64,000 nucleotides of DNA from Marinobacter sp. LV10R510-11A (GTDB lineage Bacteria > Pseudomonadota > Gammaproteobacteria > Pseudomonadales > Oleiphilaceae). The notes beneath the pieces were generated by a model, which was given only the letters and a program-made list of their open reading frames with translations, made no database searches and was not told where the DNA came from. The translations under genes and the position numbers were made by a program. This document shows positions 10,444 to 18,385 of the stretch, piece after piece; position 1 is the stretch's first letter; each line of letters begins with the position of its first letter. The stretch covers positions 3,038,001-3,102,000 of the forward strand of contig NZ_LT907980.1 of NCBI RefSeq assembly GCF_900215155.1, in the 5' to 3' direction.

Positions 10444-10542
10444 CGTTGCGCCCGTGAATAAGGCACAAAGCAATCTTATGAACGTCAGGTTCTGAGACTG
10501 TTCATACTCGCCTACAAAACTGTGCCATCAGGAGGCATCCGC

Positions 10543-11441
10543 ATGAATCATGAATCAAAGTCCGGAGAGAGCTCACGTCTCATCAACGCCCTTGCCGGCG
10601 GCTGGGTCGCAGATGCGGCCAGTCTTGGTCTGCACTGGCTCTATGACAGTCAACGCATCCATGAGGTTGGCGGCCAATCACCTGAATTCCTGCCGCCCCG
10701 GGCCGACTATTTCAAAGGTGGGTTTGGGTATTTTGCCCATGAGGGCAAACACTCCGGTGACACCAGCCATTATGGCGCCGCCACACGGGTACTGACAGAC
10801 AGCCTGCTGGCCAGTGAAGGGGCTCTGGATATCCGCGATTACCAGCGGCGCTTTCGCGCTTTCTTTGGCCCCGGCGGCCTCTGGCAGGGTTATATTGACA
10901 ACCCGACCCGGGTCACTCTGAACAACCTGAGCGCCATCGAACAGAAAGCCATTGAGCAGGCGCAATCGACCACCACTGCCGAACTGACCGTTAAACAAAA
11001 GCGCGTGCTGGTGCAGAAGGTTTTGCCCTACACCCGGCACCTGAGCGGCGATCAACTGGCGGAACCGGTCCGCAAAGCCTGGCAAACGCCCGTTCCGGTT
11101 CCTCGCTGGACGCGCCAGGTGCCGGCGACACCTACGGACGCACCTGCTACCTGGGCGAAGCCATGCCGGTGATCTTTCATATCCTGAGCCATGCCGACAG
11201 TTTTACTGAGGCCGTTCGCGCCAATATCCATTGCGGGGGTGATTCCTGCGGGCGGGCCTGGATCATCGGGCCGGCGATGGCAGTCCTGCACGGCGTTGGC
11301 GGGGAACGCGGCATTCCTCTGAGCTGGCTGGCCCGGGTAACCGATGCCCCTGCGATCCTCACGGATATTGAGGCACTGGTTAACCAAACCTGGACACCGA
11401 AAGAGCAGAACCATGAACAATCCGGTTGTCCGGCGCATTGA
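10543..11441 (+). pseudogene. ADP-ribosylglycohydrolase-like gene, frameshifted (copy 2)
   Basis: It starts at ATG 10543 behind AGGAGG. The first frame runs ALAGGWVADAASLGLHWLYD, then HEGKHSGDTSHYG, to about 11085. The second half continues in another frame (DAPGAGDTYGRTCYLGEAMP, then HCGGDSCGRAWIIGPAMAVL and HGVGGERGIP) to the TGA at 11439. The break around 11085-11095 removes the reading frame between the two halves. ARH proteins remove ADP-ribose from proteins or small molecules; the active acidic residues are partly replaced here too. It is probably inactive. Confidence 0.78.
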
Positions 11442-11577
11442 GAATGCGCTCTAGGGCGCCTTCATCGGCGATGCGCTTGCCAGGCCGGTCATTGGTTCTA
11501 TTCGCCCGAACGCATTCGTGAGCGGTTTACCGGAGGCTTAGACCGGTATTTTTCGGCCCCGCATCCCCATCCGATTA
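11413..11577 (+). pseudogene. ADP-ribosylglycohydrolase, N-terminal fragment (copy 3)
   Basis: It overlaps the end of copy 2 and starts MNNPVVRRIENAL. An in-frame TAG at 11452 stands where Trp is usual, then GAFIGDALA. A frameshift leads to GHWFYSPERIRERFTGGLDR, then YFSAPHPHP. The gene stops abruptly beside the insertion sequence. Removing the IS does not restore it, because the sequence across the site runs straight into the end of the opposite DUF547 gene; the deletion therefore preceded or is independent of the insertion. Confidence 0.75.
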
Positions 11578-11592
11578 GGGTCTGTTGACAAT

Positions 11593-12216
11593 TCACATCG
11601 GCAGCCAGAGAAATGCGCAAGCCAATGACACGATGCTCTCATAATGACGAGTCAGTTTGTCATATCGGGTGGCGACGGCCCGATAATGCTTGAGTCTGGC
11701 AAACGCGTTCTCCACCAGATGCCTGAGCTTGTACAACGGCCAGTCGAGTCCCTTGTTGCCCTTGATCGAATTTTTCTTTCTGGGAATAATAACGCTCATT
11801 CCGAGGGCTTCTCCCTTGTCACGTATTATCTGGCTGTCGTAGCCTTTATCCGCTATCAGCACCTGCGCAGCGTCAATTTTTTCGATGAGTGTTGGCGCTT
11901 CAGTGCAGTCATTGATGTGACCGCCTGTCATGGTGAACACCTCCGGCAGGCCGTAAGCATTCACCGCCAGATGCACCTTGGAGGTGTTGCCAGCCCAGCT
12001 TTTACCGATATTCTCGTCGTAGCCACCCGCGGCTCCGGCACTGTGCTGGTGTGCTTTCACATAGCGGCCATCAATGAAGACCCATTCCAGATCGGAGTCT
12101 GTTTTCAGCACGTTGAAGAGCTTTTTCCAGATGCCTTTTTTTCGACCAGTGATTGAAGACTTTGTAGACAGAATTCCATTTTCCGAAAGGGTCTGGCAGA
12201 TCTCTCCAGGGCACAC
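11593..12216 (-). CDS. IS5-family transposase, catalytic frame (orfB)
   Basis: Carries the DDE catalytic core. The first Asp is in WVFIDGRYVKAH, the second in VLIADKGYDSQ, and the Glu is in VENAFARLKHYRAVATRYDK, the normal IS5 C-terminal signature. The stop codon lies at the inner edge of the left inverted repeat. The open frame begins upstream of the slippery run, so translation probably depends on frameshifting from orfA rather than its own start. Confidence 0.85.
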   Translation of the reverse strand: MCPGEICQTLSENGILSTKSSITGRKKGIWKKLFNVLKTDSDLEWVFIDGRYVKAHQHSAGAAGGYDENIGKSWAGNTSKVHLAVNAYGLPEVFTMTGGHINDCTEAPTLIEKIDAAQVLIADKGYDSQIIRDKGEALGMSVIIPRKKNSIKGNKGLDWPLYKLRHLVENAFARLKHYRAVATRYDKLTRHYESIVSLACAFLWLPM

Positions 12217-12343
12217 CGGTCCGCATTCTGAACAGAATGCCTTCGACTGTTTTGCGCAGACCTGCCTTGTTATACAGACTGAATTGAAGCAATATTTCTC
12301 TTAGCTTGGACCACAGCTCCTCTGTGAGCCTGTATCTGGGCAT
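12071..12343 (-). CDS. IS5-family transposase, first frame (orfA)
   Basis: Encodes the N-terminal DNA-binding part, starting MPRYRLTEELWSKLREILLQ and containing GILFRMRTGVPWRDLPDPFG, the usual IS5 motif. It overlaps the second frame by 146 bases. The minus strand has seven consecutive A (12136-12142 on the plus strand as T) in the overlap. Loss of one A, by ribosomal or transcriptional slippage, would join NHWSKK directly to GIWKKLFNVLKTD of the second frame. That junction is in the +1 (or -2) direction. Confidence 0.85.
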   Translation of the reverse strand: MPRYRLTEELWSKLREILLQFSLYNKAGLRKTVEGILFRMRTGVPWRDLPDPFGKWNSVYKVFNHWSKKRHLEKALQRAENRLRSGMGLH

Positions 12344-12431
12344 TGCGGGCTCGTATGATTGTTGTTGTGGAACTTCATTATACGAACTTGCTCTTACCTT
12401 TCAAAGACTTACGAGCAATTGTCAACAGACC

Positions 12432-13281
12432 CTAGCGTAATTCGGGAAAGTTAGCTCGCAGGTTCAGGGCCCAGTCGTAGTTGATGAACTTTATATTCGA
12501 TGTTCCAACACCCGCTTCCACCACTGCGGAATCCGCCCATTCCTCAATAAAAGCCTTTGTGGAACCGGATGCCTCGTTGAAATCATCCTCGTACCACTTG
12601 AACAATTCCGTCAAGTAGAGGGTATCGCCTTGCATTTTCAGGTGGCGGTCGGTATTGAATGCGCGCCGGGTGCTCTCGGCCAGCAAGCGTTCAATGTTGT
12701 CAGCTGTATAGAGCGTGTCCCGCAGGGGCGGGCACCCAACAGAGGCACAGTTCACCGCAAAGTGAACCCGCGCATCCTTCCAGCCCCGGGATTGATAGTC
12801 CTCACCCAGCAAAACGCCTTTTTCGATCTGGTTCAGGCTGAAGCGTTCCCCGCCAATCACAAAGTTTTCCCGCTCAAAGACACTGTCGACAAACGGGTTC
12901 ACTCGGCCGCCATAATCCCAGACGGATGAAACCAGTTGGCCATGCGGCCGCTCAGTAAGAATCTGTTCGAGCATGAAAAAATTGTAGGCGTTAATCCAGA
13001 AGGCTACGGACTCTTCCCGGGCCTCAAGGGTTCCGGTATCAAATTCCGCCAGAGCCTTGCGCTGCTGTGCCAGCGTCTGCGCCAAACCTGTATCCGCCAA
13101 TGCGGACTGGTAATCAAACGCGGAGACCAGTCCGTTACCGGGCAATGTCTGTTCGTTCAATGAGATAGTCGGATAACAGCCGTTGGTAAGGCTTGTAGAG
13201 GCCGGGATTGATATCCGCCCAACCCAGGCCGGGCAATAGGACCCATGCAACAAAGCCTGTCACTAATCGATATCCACGCAT
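12432..13281 (-). pseudogene. DUF547 protein, frameshifted near the N-terminus
   Basis: It begins at ATG 13281 (RBS GGAG) with a signal peptide (LVTGFVAWVLLPGLGWA) and DINPGLYKPYQRLLSDYLIE, then loses frame near 13155. The other frame continues LPGNGLVSAFDYQSAL through the DUF547 core (VAFWINAYNFFMLEQILTER, then HFAVNCASVGCPPL) to ANFPELR. One small indel separates the frames, so the gene may be inactive or the base may be a sequencing error. The final TAG uses the IS target TA and the first IS base; without the IS it would be TAA. DUF547 proteins are uncharacterised, secreted or membrane-anchored. Confidence 0.78.
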
Positions 13282-13375
13282 AATCACTCCAAGGTCAGTC
13301 AGATAGGTAGTCCTTCAGAATCATGACTACAGACCAGGACAACGCCATTCTGTTAAACAGGCAATGCCGGAAACC

Positions 13376-14068
13376 TCAGACCTCAGTATCCAGATGCAGG
13401 AAACGAGACAGCCGGGAGTGGGGGCGCCTGCTGAGATACAGCGGCAATGTGCTCATCACAACGAGGATTACGGCAGCGGCCACCACCGTCAGCACGGGAC
13501 TGAATTCAAAGCTGCGGCCCAGTCCGGCAAATACGAAGGTCATGGGCAGCATGCCGAGCGTGGTCGCAAGCGCATAGCGCCAGAACGATATCGCAGTGAC
13601 GCCGGCGGCATAGCTGATCAGGGCAAACGAAAACAACGGGATCAGGCGCGTCAACGTCACCGCGATGAACAGAAAACGCTGGGAGCCAGTAGCTGAGAAT
13701 ACCGGGTTGTCGCCCAGTTTGCGCCGAACCGCCTCACGCCCCAGGATCCGCGCCAGATAAAAAGCAATGATGGCTCCCGCCAGGGCGCCAGTCACCGCAA
13801 TCGCGGTTCCGGTGAACATGCCATAAACGAGCCCGGCAGCGGCACTGATTGGCAGAGTGGGAATCGGCCCGACAACCACTGCGAGAATCATCAACAGCAT
13901 CAGCAACAATGGCCCGGACATCCCCTGGTCGTTAAGCCACTCAGACAGCGCTACTGGTGCCAGACTCACAGGCATGCCCAGTTGACGAAGGATCAGCCAG
14001 ATGGCCCCCATCACGAGTGCGACAATGATCAGAATAGTGAGACGGAAAGCCCATTGTGAACGGTTCAT
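13376..14068 (-). CDS. TVP38/TMEM64 (VTT domain) membrane protein
   Basis: A 230-residue polytopic inner-membrane protein. After an N-terminal hydrophobic helix comes the VTT core: GPIPTLPISAAAGLVYGMFT, GAIIAFYLARILGRE and the SFALISYAAGVTAISFWRYA segment. VTT proteins are relatives of DedA and eukaryotic TMEM41B/VMP1 scramblases, with proposed lipid or proton-linked transport roles in bacteria. The specific function is unknown. It is transcribed in the same direction as the upstream AhpD-like gene but separated from it by a strong hairpin. Confidence 0.9.
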   Translation of the reverse strand: MNRSQWAFRLTILIIVALVMGAIWLILRQLGMPVSLAPVALSEWLNDQGMSGPLLLMLLMILAVVVGPIPTLPISAAAGLVYGMFTGTAIAVTGALAGAIIAFYLARILGREAVRRKLGDNPVFSATGSQRFLFIAVTLTRLIPLFSFALISYAAGVTAISFWRYALATTLGMLPMTFVFAGLGRSFEFSPVLTVVAAAVILVVMSTLPLYLSRRPHSRLSRFLHLDTEV

Positions 14069-14118
14069 CAGGGTATTCTACCGGCCACGTTGAGGGCGGG
14101 AAGGGTTTTCGGAAATTT

Positions 14119-14150
14119 TCAGGCCGCGCGGAACGCACCGCGCGGCCTGA
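14119..14150 (-). terminator. Strong hairpin terminator after the AhpD-like gene
   Basis: Perfect 13-bp GC-rich arms (TCAGGCCGCGCGG and complement) around a six-base loop lie eight bases past the AhpD-like stop. In the minus direction they are followed by AAAATTTT. This should end transcription before the VTT gene. Confidence 0.8.
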
Positions 14151-14157
14151 GCAGTCT

Positions 14158-14712
14158 TTACTGGCTCTTGCTCCAGGCAAATTTCTTGGCCGGCTCGTCT
14201 ATCGGCGTGTCGGCAATATGGTTGATGTAGTTGCTCATCACTTTCTGGGACAACCCCAGAATCACCTCCAGCACCTGGCGGTTTTTGTAACCGGCCTTGA
14301 AGAACGCGTCCAGATCATCCTGGCTAACATTGCCCCGTTTGTTCATAACGGCCAGCGTAAAGGTGCGCAATGCTTCCAGTTTGTCGCTGGGCAGCGGCGT
14401 TTCATCCCGCAAGGCGTTGGTAATGTCGTCAGACACTTTCATCATTTTGGCGATGCCAGTGTGTGCGGGCACACAGTAATGACAGGCATTCTCAACGTTG
14501 ATGGTTTGCCAGACCACGGTTTTCTCGTCGTTGTCGAAGCTGCTGTCCAGAACCAGCTGGTGCAGCTTCTGATACGCCTCAAGCACCTGAGGTGATTCCG
14601 CCATTACCCCATGAAGTCCTGGGATCATACCCATGTTCTTCTGTGAGTTTTCCAGGAACGGCTTGGATCCTTCCGGTGCGCTGTCCATATCGTGCTTTTT
14701 AAAATCTGTCAT
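14158..14712 (-). CDS. AhpD-like carboxymuconolactone decarboxylase-family protein
   Basis: A 184-residue protein of the AhpD/CMD fold. The redox motif CHYCVPAHTG (CxxC followed by the conserved His) lies at about residues 82-91, after TVVWQTINVENA. This is the arrangement of peroxidase-related alkylhydroperoxidase proteins that reduce peroxides or relay thiol electrons. The start is the ATG at 14712, five bases after GGAGGT; an ATG six codons upstream lacks a site. It is divergent from a TetR regulator across a 117-bp intergenic region with repeated operators, so it is probably that regulator's target. Confidence 0.87.
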   Translation of the reverse strand: MTDFKKHDMDSAPEGSKPFLENSQKNMGMIPGLHGVMAESPQVLEAYQKLHQLVLDSSFDNDEKTVVWQTINVENACHYCVPAHTGIAKMMKVSDDITNALRDETPLPSDKLEALRTFTLAVMNKRGNVSQDDLDAFFKAGYKNRQVLEVILGLSQKVMSNYINHIADTPIDEPAKKFAWSKSQ

Positions 14713-14769
14713 GTTCACCTCCAGATTCATGAGTGATAGTTCAACTACATCGTTACCGTAACTGTTACT

Positions 14770-14806
14770 GAGCGATCATTCAAGATATAATTGAGCAAGC
14801 ATTCAA
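14770..14806 (+). promoter_or_regulatory. Tandem operator-like repeats between ahpD-like and tetR genes
   Basis: GAGCGATCATTCAA (14770) and GAGCAAGCATTCAA (14793) are direct repeats spaced 23 bp, about two helical turns. The second is also a palindrome, TTGA-N8-TCAA. A further small palindrome, GTTAC-C-GTAAC, lies just upstream (about 14750). The placement suits cooperative binding by the TetR protein controlling both divergent promoters. Confidence 0.5.
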
Positions 14807-14829
14807 AATCGCAATTAACGGTGACATCC

Positions 14830-15432
14830 ATGGCGAGAAGTCCCAGTTTTGATCGGGAATCGGCCCTTGGCCAGGCCATTGGCCTGTTCCGGAAGAGAGG
14901 CTATCACGGCAGCTCAATGAAGCAGATCGAGCGTGCTCTGGATATGCGTCCTGGCAGCATCTACGCAACGTTTGGCAGCAAGGATGGGCTCTATTCTGAA
15001 GCCCTGGCGCGTTATGCCGAGGCTGGCGGTGCGGAGCTGGCCAGGCATATGGCTGGCTACGAATCCATTGTGGACGGGCTCAAAGGCTACCTGCGGAAAA
15101 TCGCAAGTAACTGTTCCGATAAAGACGAAGTATCTTCCCGGGCCTGTCTCATCGTTAAAACCCTGCTGGAGGCAAGCAATACACACACCGGGCATTCAGA
15201 CCAGGCCCGGGAAATCCTCGGAGCCATCGAGCAATCTTTCTCGGAATTGCTGGAGGAGGCCAAACAACGGGGCGAACTGAAAGACTCAACAGATTGCGCC
15301 CGCCTGGCCCGGCTGATGCAAAATCAGATCATGGGGCTGCGCTCCATTGCAGAGCGGAATCTCTCTGCCGGGGATTTGGAGGCTTTGGGCGACGATATGG
15401 CGCATATTCTTGACGCTTACCGAGCCGACTGA
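14830..15432 (+). CDS. TetR-family transcriptional regulator
   Basis: A 200-residue TetR repressor. The helix-turn-helix is at residues ~10-50 (ALGQAIGLFRKRGYHGSSMK, then RALDMRPGSIYATFGSKDGL). The C-terminal ligand domain includes SSRACLIVKTLLEA, resembling the AcuR/YxaF group. ATG 14830 is preferred over a TTG 13 codons upstream that would overlap the operator repeats. It probably represses the divergent AhpD-like gene and itself. The ligand is unknown; a peroxide or electrophile is plausible from the target. Confidence 0.87.
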   Translation: MARSPSFDRESALGQAIGLFRKRGYHGSSMKQIERALDMRPGSIYATFGSKDGLYSEALARYAEAGGAELARHMAGYESIVDGLKGYLRKIASNCSDKDEVSSRACLIVKTLLEASNTHTGHSDQAREILGAIEQSFSELLEEAKQRGELKDSTDCARLARLMQNQIMGLRSIAERNLSAGDLEALGDDMAHILDAYRAD

Positions 15433-15478
15433 CAGCGCAGAAGACGCGCTAAGCATTCAACAATCCGGCAAGGGCAAC

Positions 15479-15523
15479 TAGAGTTACTGCGTGTAGAGTT
15501 ACTGCGTGTAGAGTTACTGCGTG
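15479..15523 (+). repeat. Three tandem copies of a 15-bp unit
   Basis: TAGAGTTACTGCGTG is repeated three times without error in the space between the TetR and YiiX-like genes. It is likely a slippage product. It could vary the spacing of a promoter for the downstream gene. Confidence 0.92.
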
Positions 15524-15574
15524 GAAGGCCAACAGGTGGCTATTAACACCCCCCGCACACCACCGGAGTGAAGC

Positions 15575-16330
15575 ATGTTCCTGAACTGGCTAGCGAAGCA
15601 TCTCGCCGCTTACCTTTCCAAACAAGTGGCACAGCATTCCGTGCCCACCTCAACCTATGACGCTCTGGGAAAAACACTCAGGCCCGGAGATGTTCTGCTG
15701 GTGGAGGGCGATACGCGCATCAGCGTGGCGATAAAGTACCTGACCCAGTCCACCTGGTCTCACGCCGCTCTCTGCTTGGGGCCGGACGCGGGCCTGGGAA
15801 CTTCAGCAAGCGGTGAGCCTCATACACTGATCGAAGCGGATCTGGAGTTCGGCATTCGCCCTCTGGCGCTGTCATTTTATCGCAACAGCCATACCCGCAT
15901 CTGCCGCCCGGTGGGGCTTGATGAGGATAACATCCGCCAGCTCACCGATTACGCCATGAGCCGACTGGGCAACCAGTACGACATGAAGAATGTGTTTGAT
16001 CTGGCGCGCTATCTTATCCAGACACCGCCTGTTCCTGCGCGGCACAGACACAAACTGCTGTCGTTAGGAAGCGGCGACCCCACACGGGCTATCTGTTCCA
16101 CGTTTATTGCCGAGGGGTTTCAGCGCCTACGTTATCCGATCCTGCCAACTATCAACACAATGCCAGCAGACGATCCGAACTGCGCAGACTGTATTCGTGA
16201 GCACTACCGAATCCGGCAAACATCCTTGTTTACGCCGCGGGATTTCGATGCATCGCCGTATTTTCGAATCATCAAACCAACGCTGGAAAAAAACTTCGAT
16301 TTCAGAGCCATCGACTGGGCAGACTTATAA
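15575..16330 (+). CDS. YiiX/YebB-like NlpC/P60-superfamily cysteine hydrolase
   Basis: A 251-residue protein of the permuted papain-like group. The catalytic histidine motif comes first (STWSHAALCLG at about residue 65, after LRPGDVLLVEGDTRIS) and the cysteine comes late (TRAICSTFIAEGFQRLRYP at about 170), the order seen in YiiX-type enzymes. Such proteins are thought to cleave amide, peptide or lipid-linked bonds at the envelope. No clear signal peptide is seen, but the N-terminal helix is amphipathic. A 15-bp triple repeat lies upstream. Function beyond the fold is unknown. Confidence 0.8.
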   Translation: MFLNWLAKHLAAYLSKQVAQHSVPTSTYDALGKTLRPGDVLLVEGDTRISVAIKYLTQSTWSHAALCLGPDAGLGTSASGEPHTLIEADLEFGIRPLALSFYRNSHTRICRPVGLDEDNIRQLTDYAMSRLGNQYDMKNVFDLARYLIQTPPVPARHRHKLLSLGSGDPTRAICSTFIAEGFQRLRYPILPTINTMPADDPNCADCIREHYRIRQTSLFTPRDFDASPYFRIIKPTLEKNFDFRAIDWADL

Positions 16331-16348
16331 ACTGCCTCAGTCGCACAG

Positions 16349-16972
16349 TTAGCGCAAATCTGGGTTCAGCGTATAAGTACCGGTCACCCGGCCGCTGGCC
16401 AAAACGTGACCTTTCATGGCGCTGCGCACAGCTTCGCCATCAAACTCGCCAGAAAGCCCCAAAGACTCCACATCTAACGCATGCACTTCGTAGTGGTAGT
16501 GGTGCAGTAGCTCATCGTTCCAAGGCGGGCAGGGGCCGTCGTAGCCGCTGTAAGTGCCAGCCATATCGGGGTTACCAGCCAAAAACTGTGTAAAATTGTT
16601 TACCCCACGCAGGCCTACCGGGCCGGGGCCGCCGTCTTTACCTTTGGGTGTAACACCATCGCTGTCCTCGCCTTCTGGAATACGGCCAACACTGGCGGGA
16701 ATATCGACCAGCAGCCAGTGGAAGAAATCCACCCGCGGAATATCCTTTGAAACCGTTTTACCTTCCTGGTTTGCATCATCCGCCACACTGGGCACATCCG
16801 GGTCAAACATCATCACCACGAAGCTTTTCGTGCCTTCGGGTGCATCACTCCAAGATATTTCCGGGTTGCGGTTTGGGCCAAAGCTCATGTGATCGTCCGG
16901 ATGGAACACGCCGAACGCGAATATCTCCGGGACCGGCTTGCCCTCTTCAATACCCACAACGTTCAGTTTCAT
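16349..16972 (-). CDS. YbhB/YbcL-family Raf-kinase-inhibitor-like (PEBP) protein
   Basis: A 207-residue PEBP-fold protein. It shows the family landmarks: GPNRNPEISWSDAPEGTKSF, the DPDVPS loop that forms the anion-binding pocket, HWLLVDIPA, and the late YDGPCPPWNDELLHHYHYEV (family GPCPP..xxHrY). Bacterial members are cytoplasmic or periplasmic with no settled role. No signal peptide is seen. It converges with the YiiX-like gene (18-base gap) and diverges from the ankyrin gene. Confidence 0.9.
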   Translation of the reverse strand: MKLNVVGIEEGKPVPEIFAFGVFHPDDHMSFGPNRNPEISWSDAPEGTKSFVVMMFDPDVPSVADDANQEGKTVSKDIPRVDFFHWLLVDIPASVGRIPEGEDSDGVTPKGKDGGPGPVGLRGVNNFTQFLAGNPDMAGTYSGYDGPCPPWNDELLHHYHYEVHALDVESLGLSGEFDGEAVRSAMKGHVLASGRVTGTYTLNPDLR

Positions 16973-17150
16973 GGTGCTTTCTCCTATCGGTTATTGCGGT
17001 TAATAGTTCGCCTCTATTCTGATGATTGTGCCAGAGACGACCTTATTCTGTGATAATAGGTTGTATCAACGGTATCGTACCTCTATTTACAACAACAGCT
17101 ACAGCGATGGCTACAACCACTTTTCGGTAATCTTGTTATACGGAGCCCAG

Positions 17151-17483
17151 ATGAGCAAGCACAAGCCCGGCCAGCCACAGCAACCAGAGAACCAATTGGA
17201 TGAAGACGCCATCGCCTTCGCTCAGGGGATTTTTGAGTTGGCACGTAACGGCGGCACCCACATGCTGCGCCCTATGCTGGAAGCCGGAGTGCCCGTAAAC
17301 ATACGCACCAGCAACGGCGAGAGCCTGCTGATGCTTGCCGCCCGCAACGGCCATGTAGATACAGTGCAACTTCTGTTGGAAAAAGGCGCCAACCCGGAAC
17401 TCCAAGACGCAGATGGCAATACCGCACTGAGCCTTGCCCGAGCCATGGGCGCACAGGACGTCATCAAACACTTGGATCGCTAA
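17151..17483 (+). CDS. Small ankyrin-repeat protein
   Basis: A 110-residue cytosolic protein with two clear ankyrin repeats (NGESLLMLAARNGHVDTVQL, then DGNTALSLARAMGAQDVIKH) after a short charged leader. Such small ankyrin proteins bind a partner protein. The ATG at 17151 follows GGAG; the frame is open further upstream but without a site. The next gene, a spermidine-synthase-like protein, begins 27 bases later, so the two are probably co-expressed and may interact. The 16973-17150 space is the shared divergent promoter region with the PEBP gene. Confidence 0.85.
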   Translation: MSKHKPGQPQQPENQLDEDAIAFAQGIFELARNGGTHMLRPMLEAGVPVNIRTSNGESLLMLAARNGHVDTVQLLLEKGANPELQDADGNTALSLARAMGAQDVIKHLDR

Positions 17484-17510
17484 GCCTCCGACCTCCTCAA
17501 AGAGCACCGC

Positions 17511-18251
17511 ATGTTCAACAAAGGCGAGATTATTCACCACAGCCGGGACAAACTCGGCAGCATTCTGGTGATCGACTACCGCAAACACCGAGTACTAACC
17601 TTCAACTCGATGTTTGAACAAAGCAAGATCGACCGGCGATTTCCGCATGTTCCCGTGCACGAGTACAACCGGGCGATGCTGCTGCCAGCTGCCTTTAGCA
17701 ATCCGCGGCACGTCACCATTTTGGGGTTGGGTGGCGGCGTGATGGCCAGTGCGTTTCACCACCTGTACCCGGAATGCCACGTACACGCGGTTGAACTGCG
17801 ACAGGCAGTGTTGGATGTGGCCCGGGAATACTTTGAGTTACCTAGCAGTGAACGCCTGAGCGTGACCATTGCCGATGCCCGCAATGCCCTGAGCGAACTG
17901 CCTGAGGCCAGTACCGATATGATCCTGGCCGACCTGTACAACGCAGACCGCATGAGCCCCGCACAAGCACAACGCCAGTTTGTAGAAAGCTGCAGCCGGG
18001 CACTAAGCCCCAGTGGCTGGCTGGTTCTGAACTACCACCGCACACCCGACCTTGAAGGCCCCTATTTCCGCCAGCTGAGAAAACACTTTGCCGTGCTGCT
18101 GTCGTTCAAAAGCAAAACCAACAATACCGTTGTGTACGCCAGAAAACAGCCCTTCGAAGCCATGGATCCAAAAGACCCCGCATTGGTCAGCCTACAAAAA
18201 CGGCTACCCATCGACTGGAGCCAGCTAATGGGCAGAGTTAGCCGGCTTTGA
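17511..18251 (+). CDS. Spermidine synthase-like protein
   Basis: A 246-residue class I methyltransferase-fold protein of the polyamine aminopropyltransferase family. It has the decarboxylated-SAM/SAM site VTILGLGGGVMASAF near residue 70, the acidic strand end VHAVELRQAVLDVAREYF, and DMILADLYNADRMSP in the active-site region. It is shorter than true SpeE and the polyamine-binding part is poorly conserved, so the substrate is uncertain. Its last ten codons are duplicated 4 kb downstream at 22267, bracketing the secretion-effector cassette. Confidence 0.82.
   Translation: MFNKGEIIHHSRDKLGSILVIDYRKHRVLTFNSMFEQSKIDRRFPHVPVHEYNRAMLLPAAFSNPRHVTILGLGGGVMASAFHHLYPECHVHAVELRQAVLDVAREYFELPSSERLSVTIADARNALSELPEASTDMILADLYNADRMSPAQAQRQFVESCSRALSPSGWLVLNYHRTPDLEGPYFRQLRKHFAVLLSFKSKTNNTVVYARKQPFEAMDPKDPALVSLQKRLPIDWSQLMGRVSRL
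18217..18244 (+). repeat. Left 28-bp direct repeat flanking the effector cassette
   Basis: It lies inside the 3' end of the spermidine-synthase-like gene and matches 22267-22294 at 27 of 28 bases. The core GCTAATGGGCAGAGTTAGC is itself an interrupted palindrome (GCTAA/TTAGC). Confidence 0.85.
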
Positions 18252-18339
18252 ATTCACCCAGTTGCTCTTCGCCACGCTGCCAGGCTGATCATGGCAACTT
18301 GATAAAAAAACGTATAGTCTTCTGCCTTACTAATGCAAG

Positions 18340-18361
18340 CCGGTTTTCGGATTAAAACCGG
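18340..18361 (+). promoter_or_regulatory. Stem-loop in the leader of the PAAR-lipase gene
   Basis: CCGGTTTT and AAAACCGG enclose a six-base loop, ending nine bases before the GGAAGG ribosome site of the effector gene. It could be a leader structure that dampens expression, or the tail of an upstream terminator with a weak T-run. Confidence 0.45.
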
Positions 18362-18385
18362 TCTTATCCATGGAAGGAATACCTC

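Larger units (their letters stand above)
11578..12432 (-). mobile_element. IS5-family insertion sequence, 855 bp, TA target duplication
   Basis: The element is bounded by a perfect inverted repeat, seen as AGGGTCTGTTGACAATT at 11577-11593 and its complement at 12417-12433. It is flanked by TA on both sides (11576-11577 and 12433-12434). Size, two overlapping transposase frames and TA duplication fit the IS427-like branch of IS5. The intact ends and uninterrupted DDE residues suggest a recent insertion. It sits at the last codon of the DUF547 gene. Confidence 0.9.

Noticed and set aside
11644..12156. 170-codon plus-strand frame within the IS
   Set aside because: It is antisense to the transposase, with no signature of its own.
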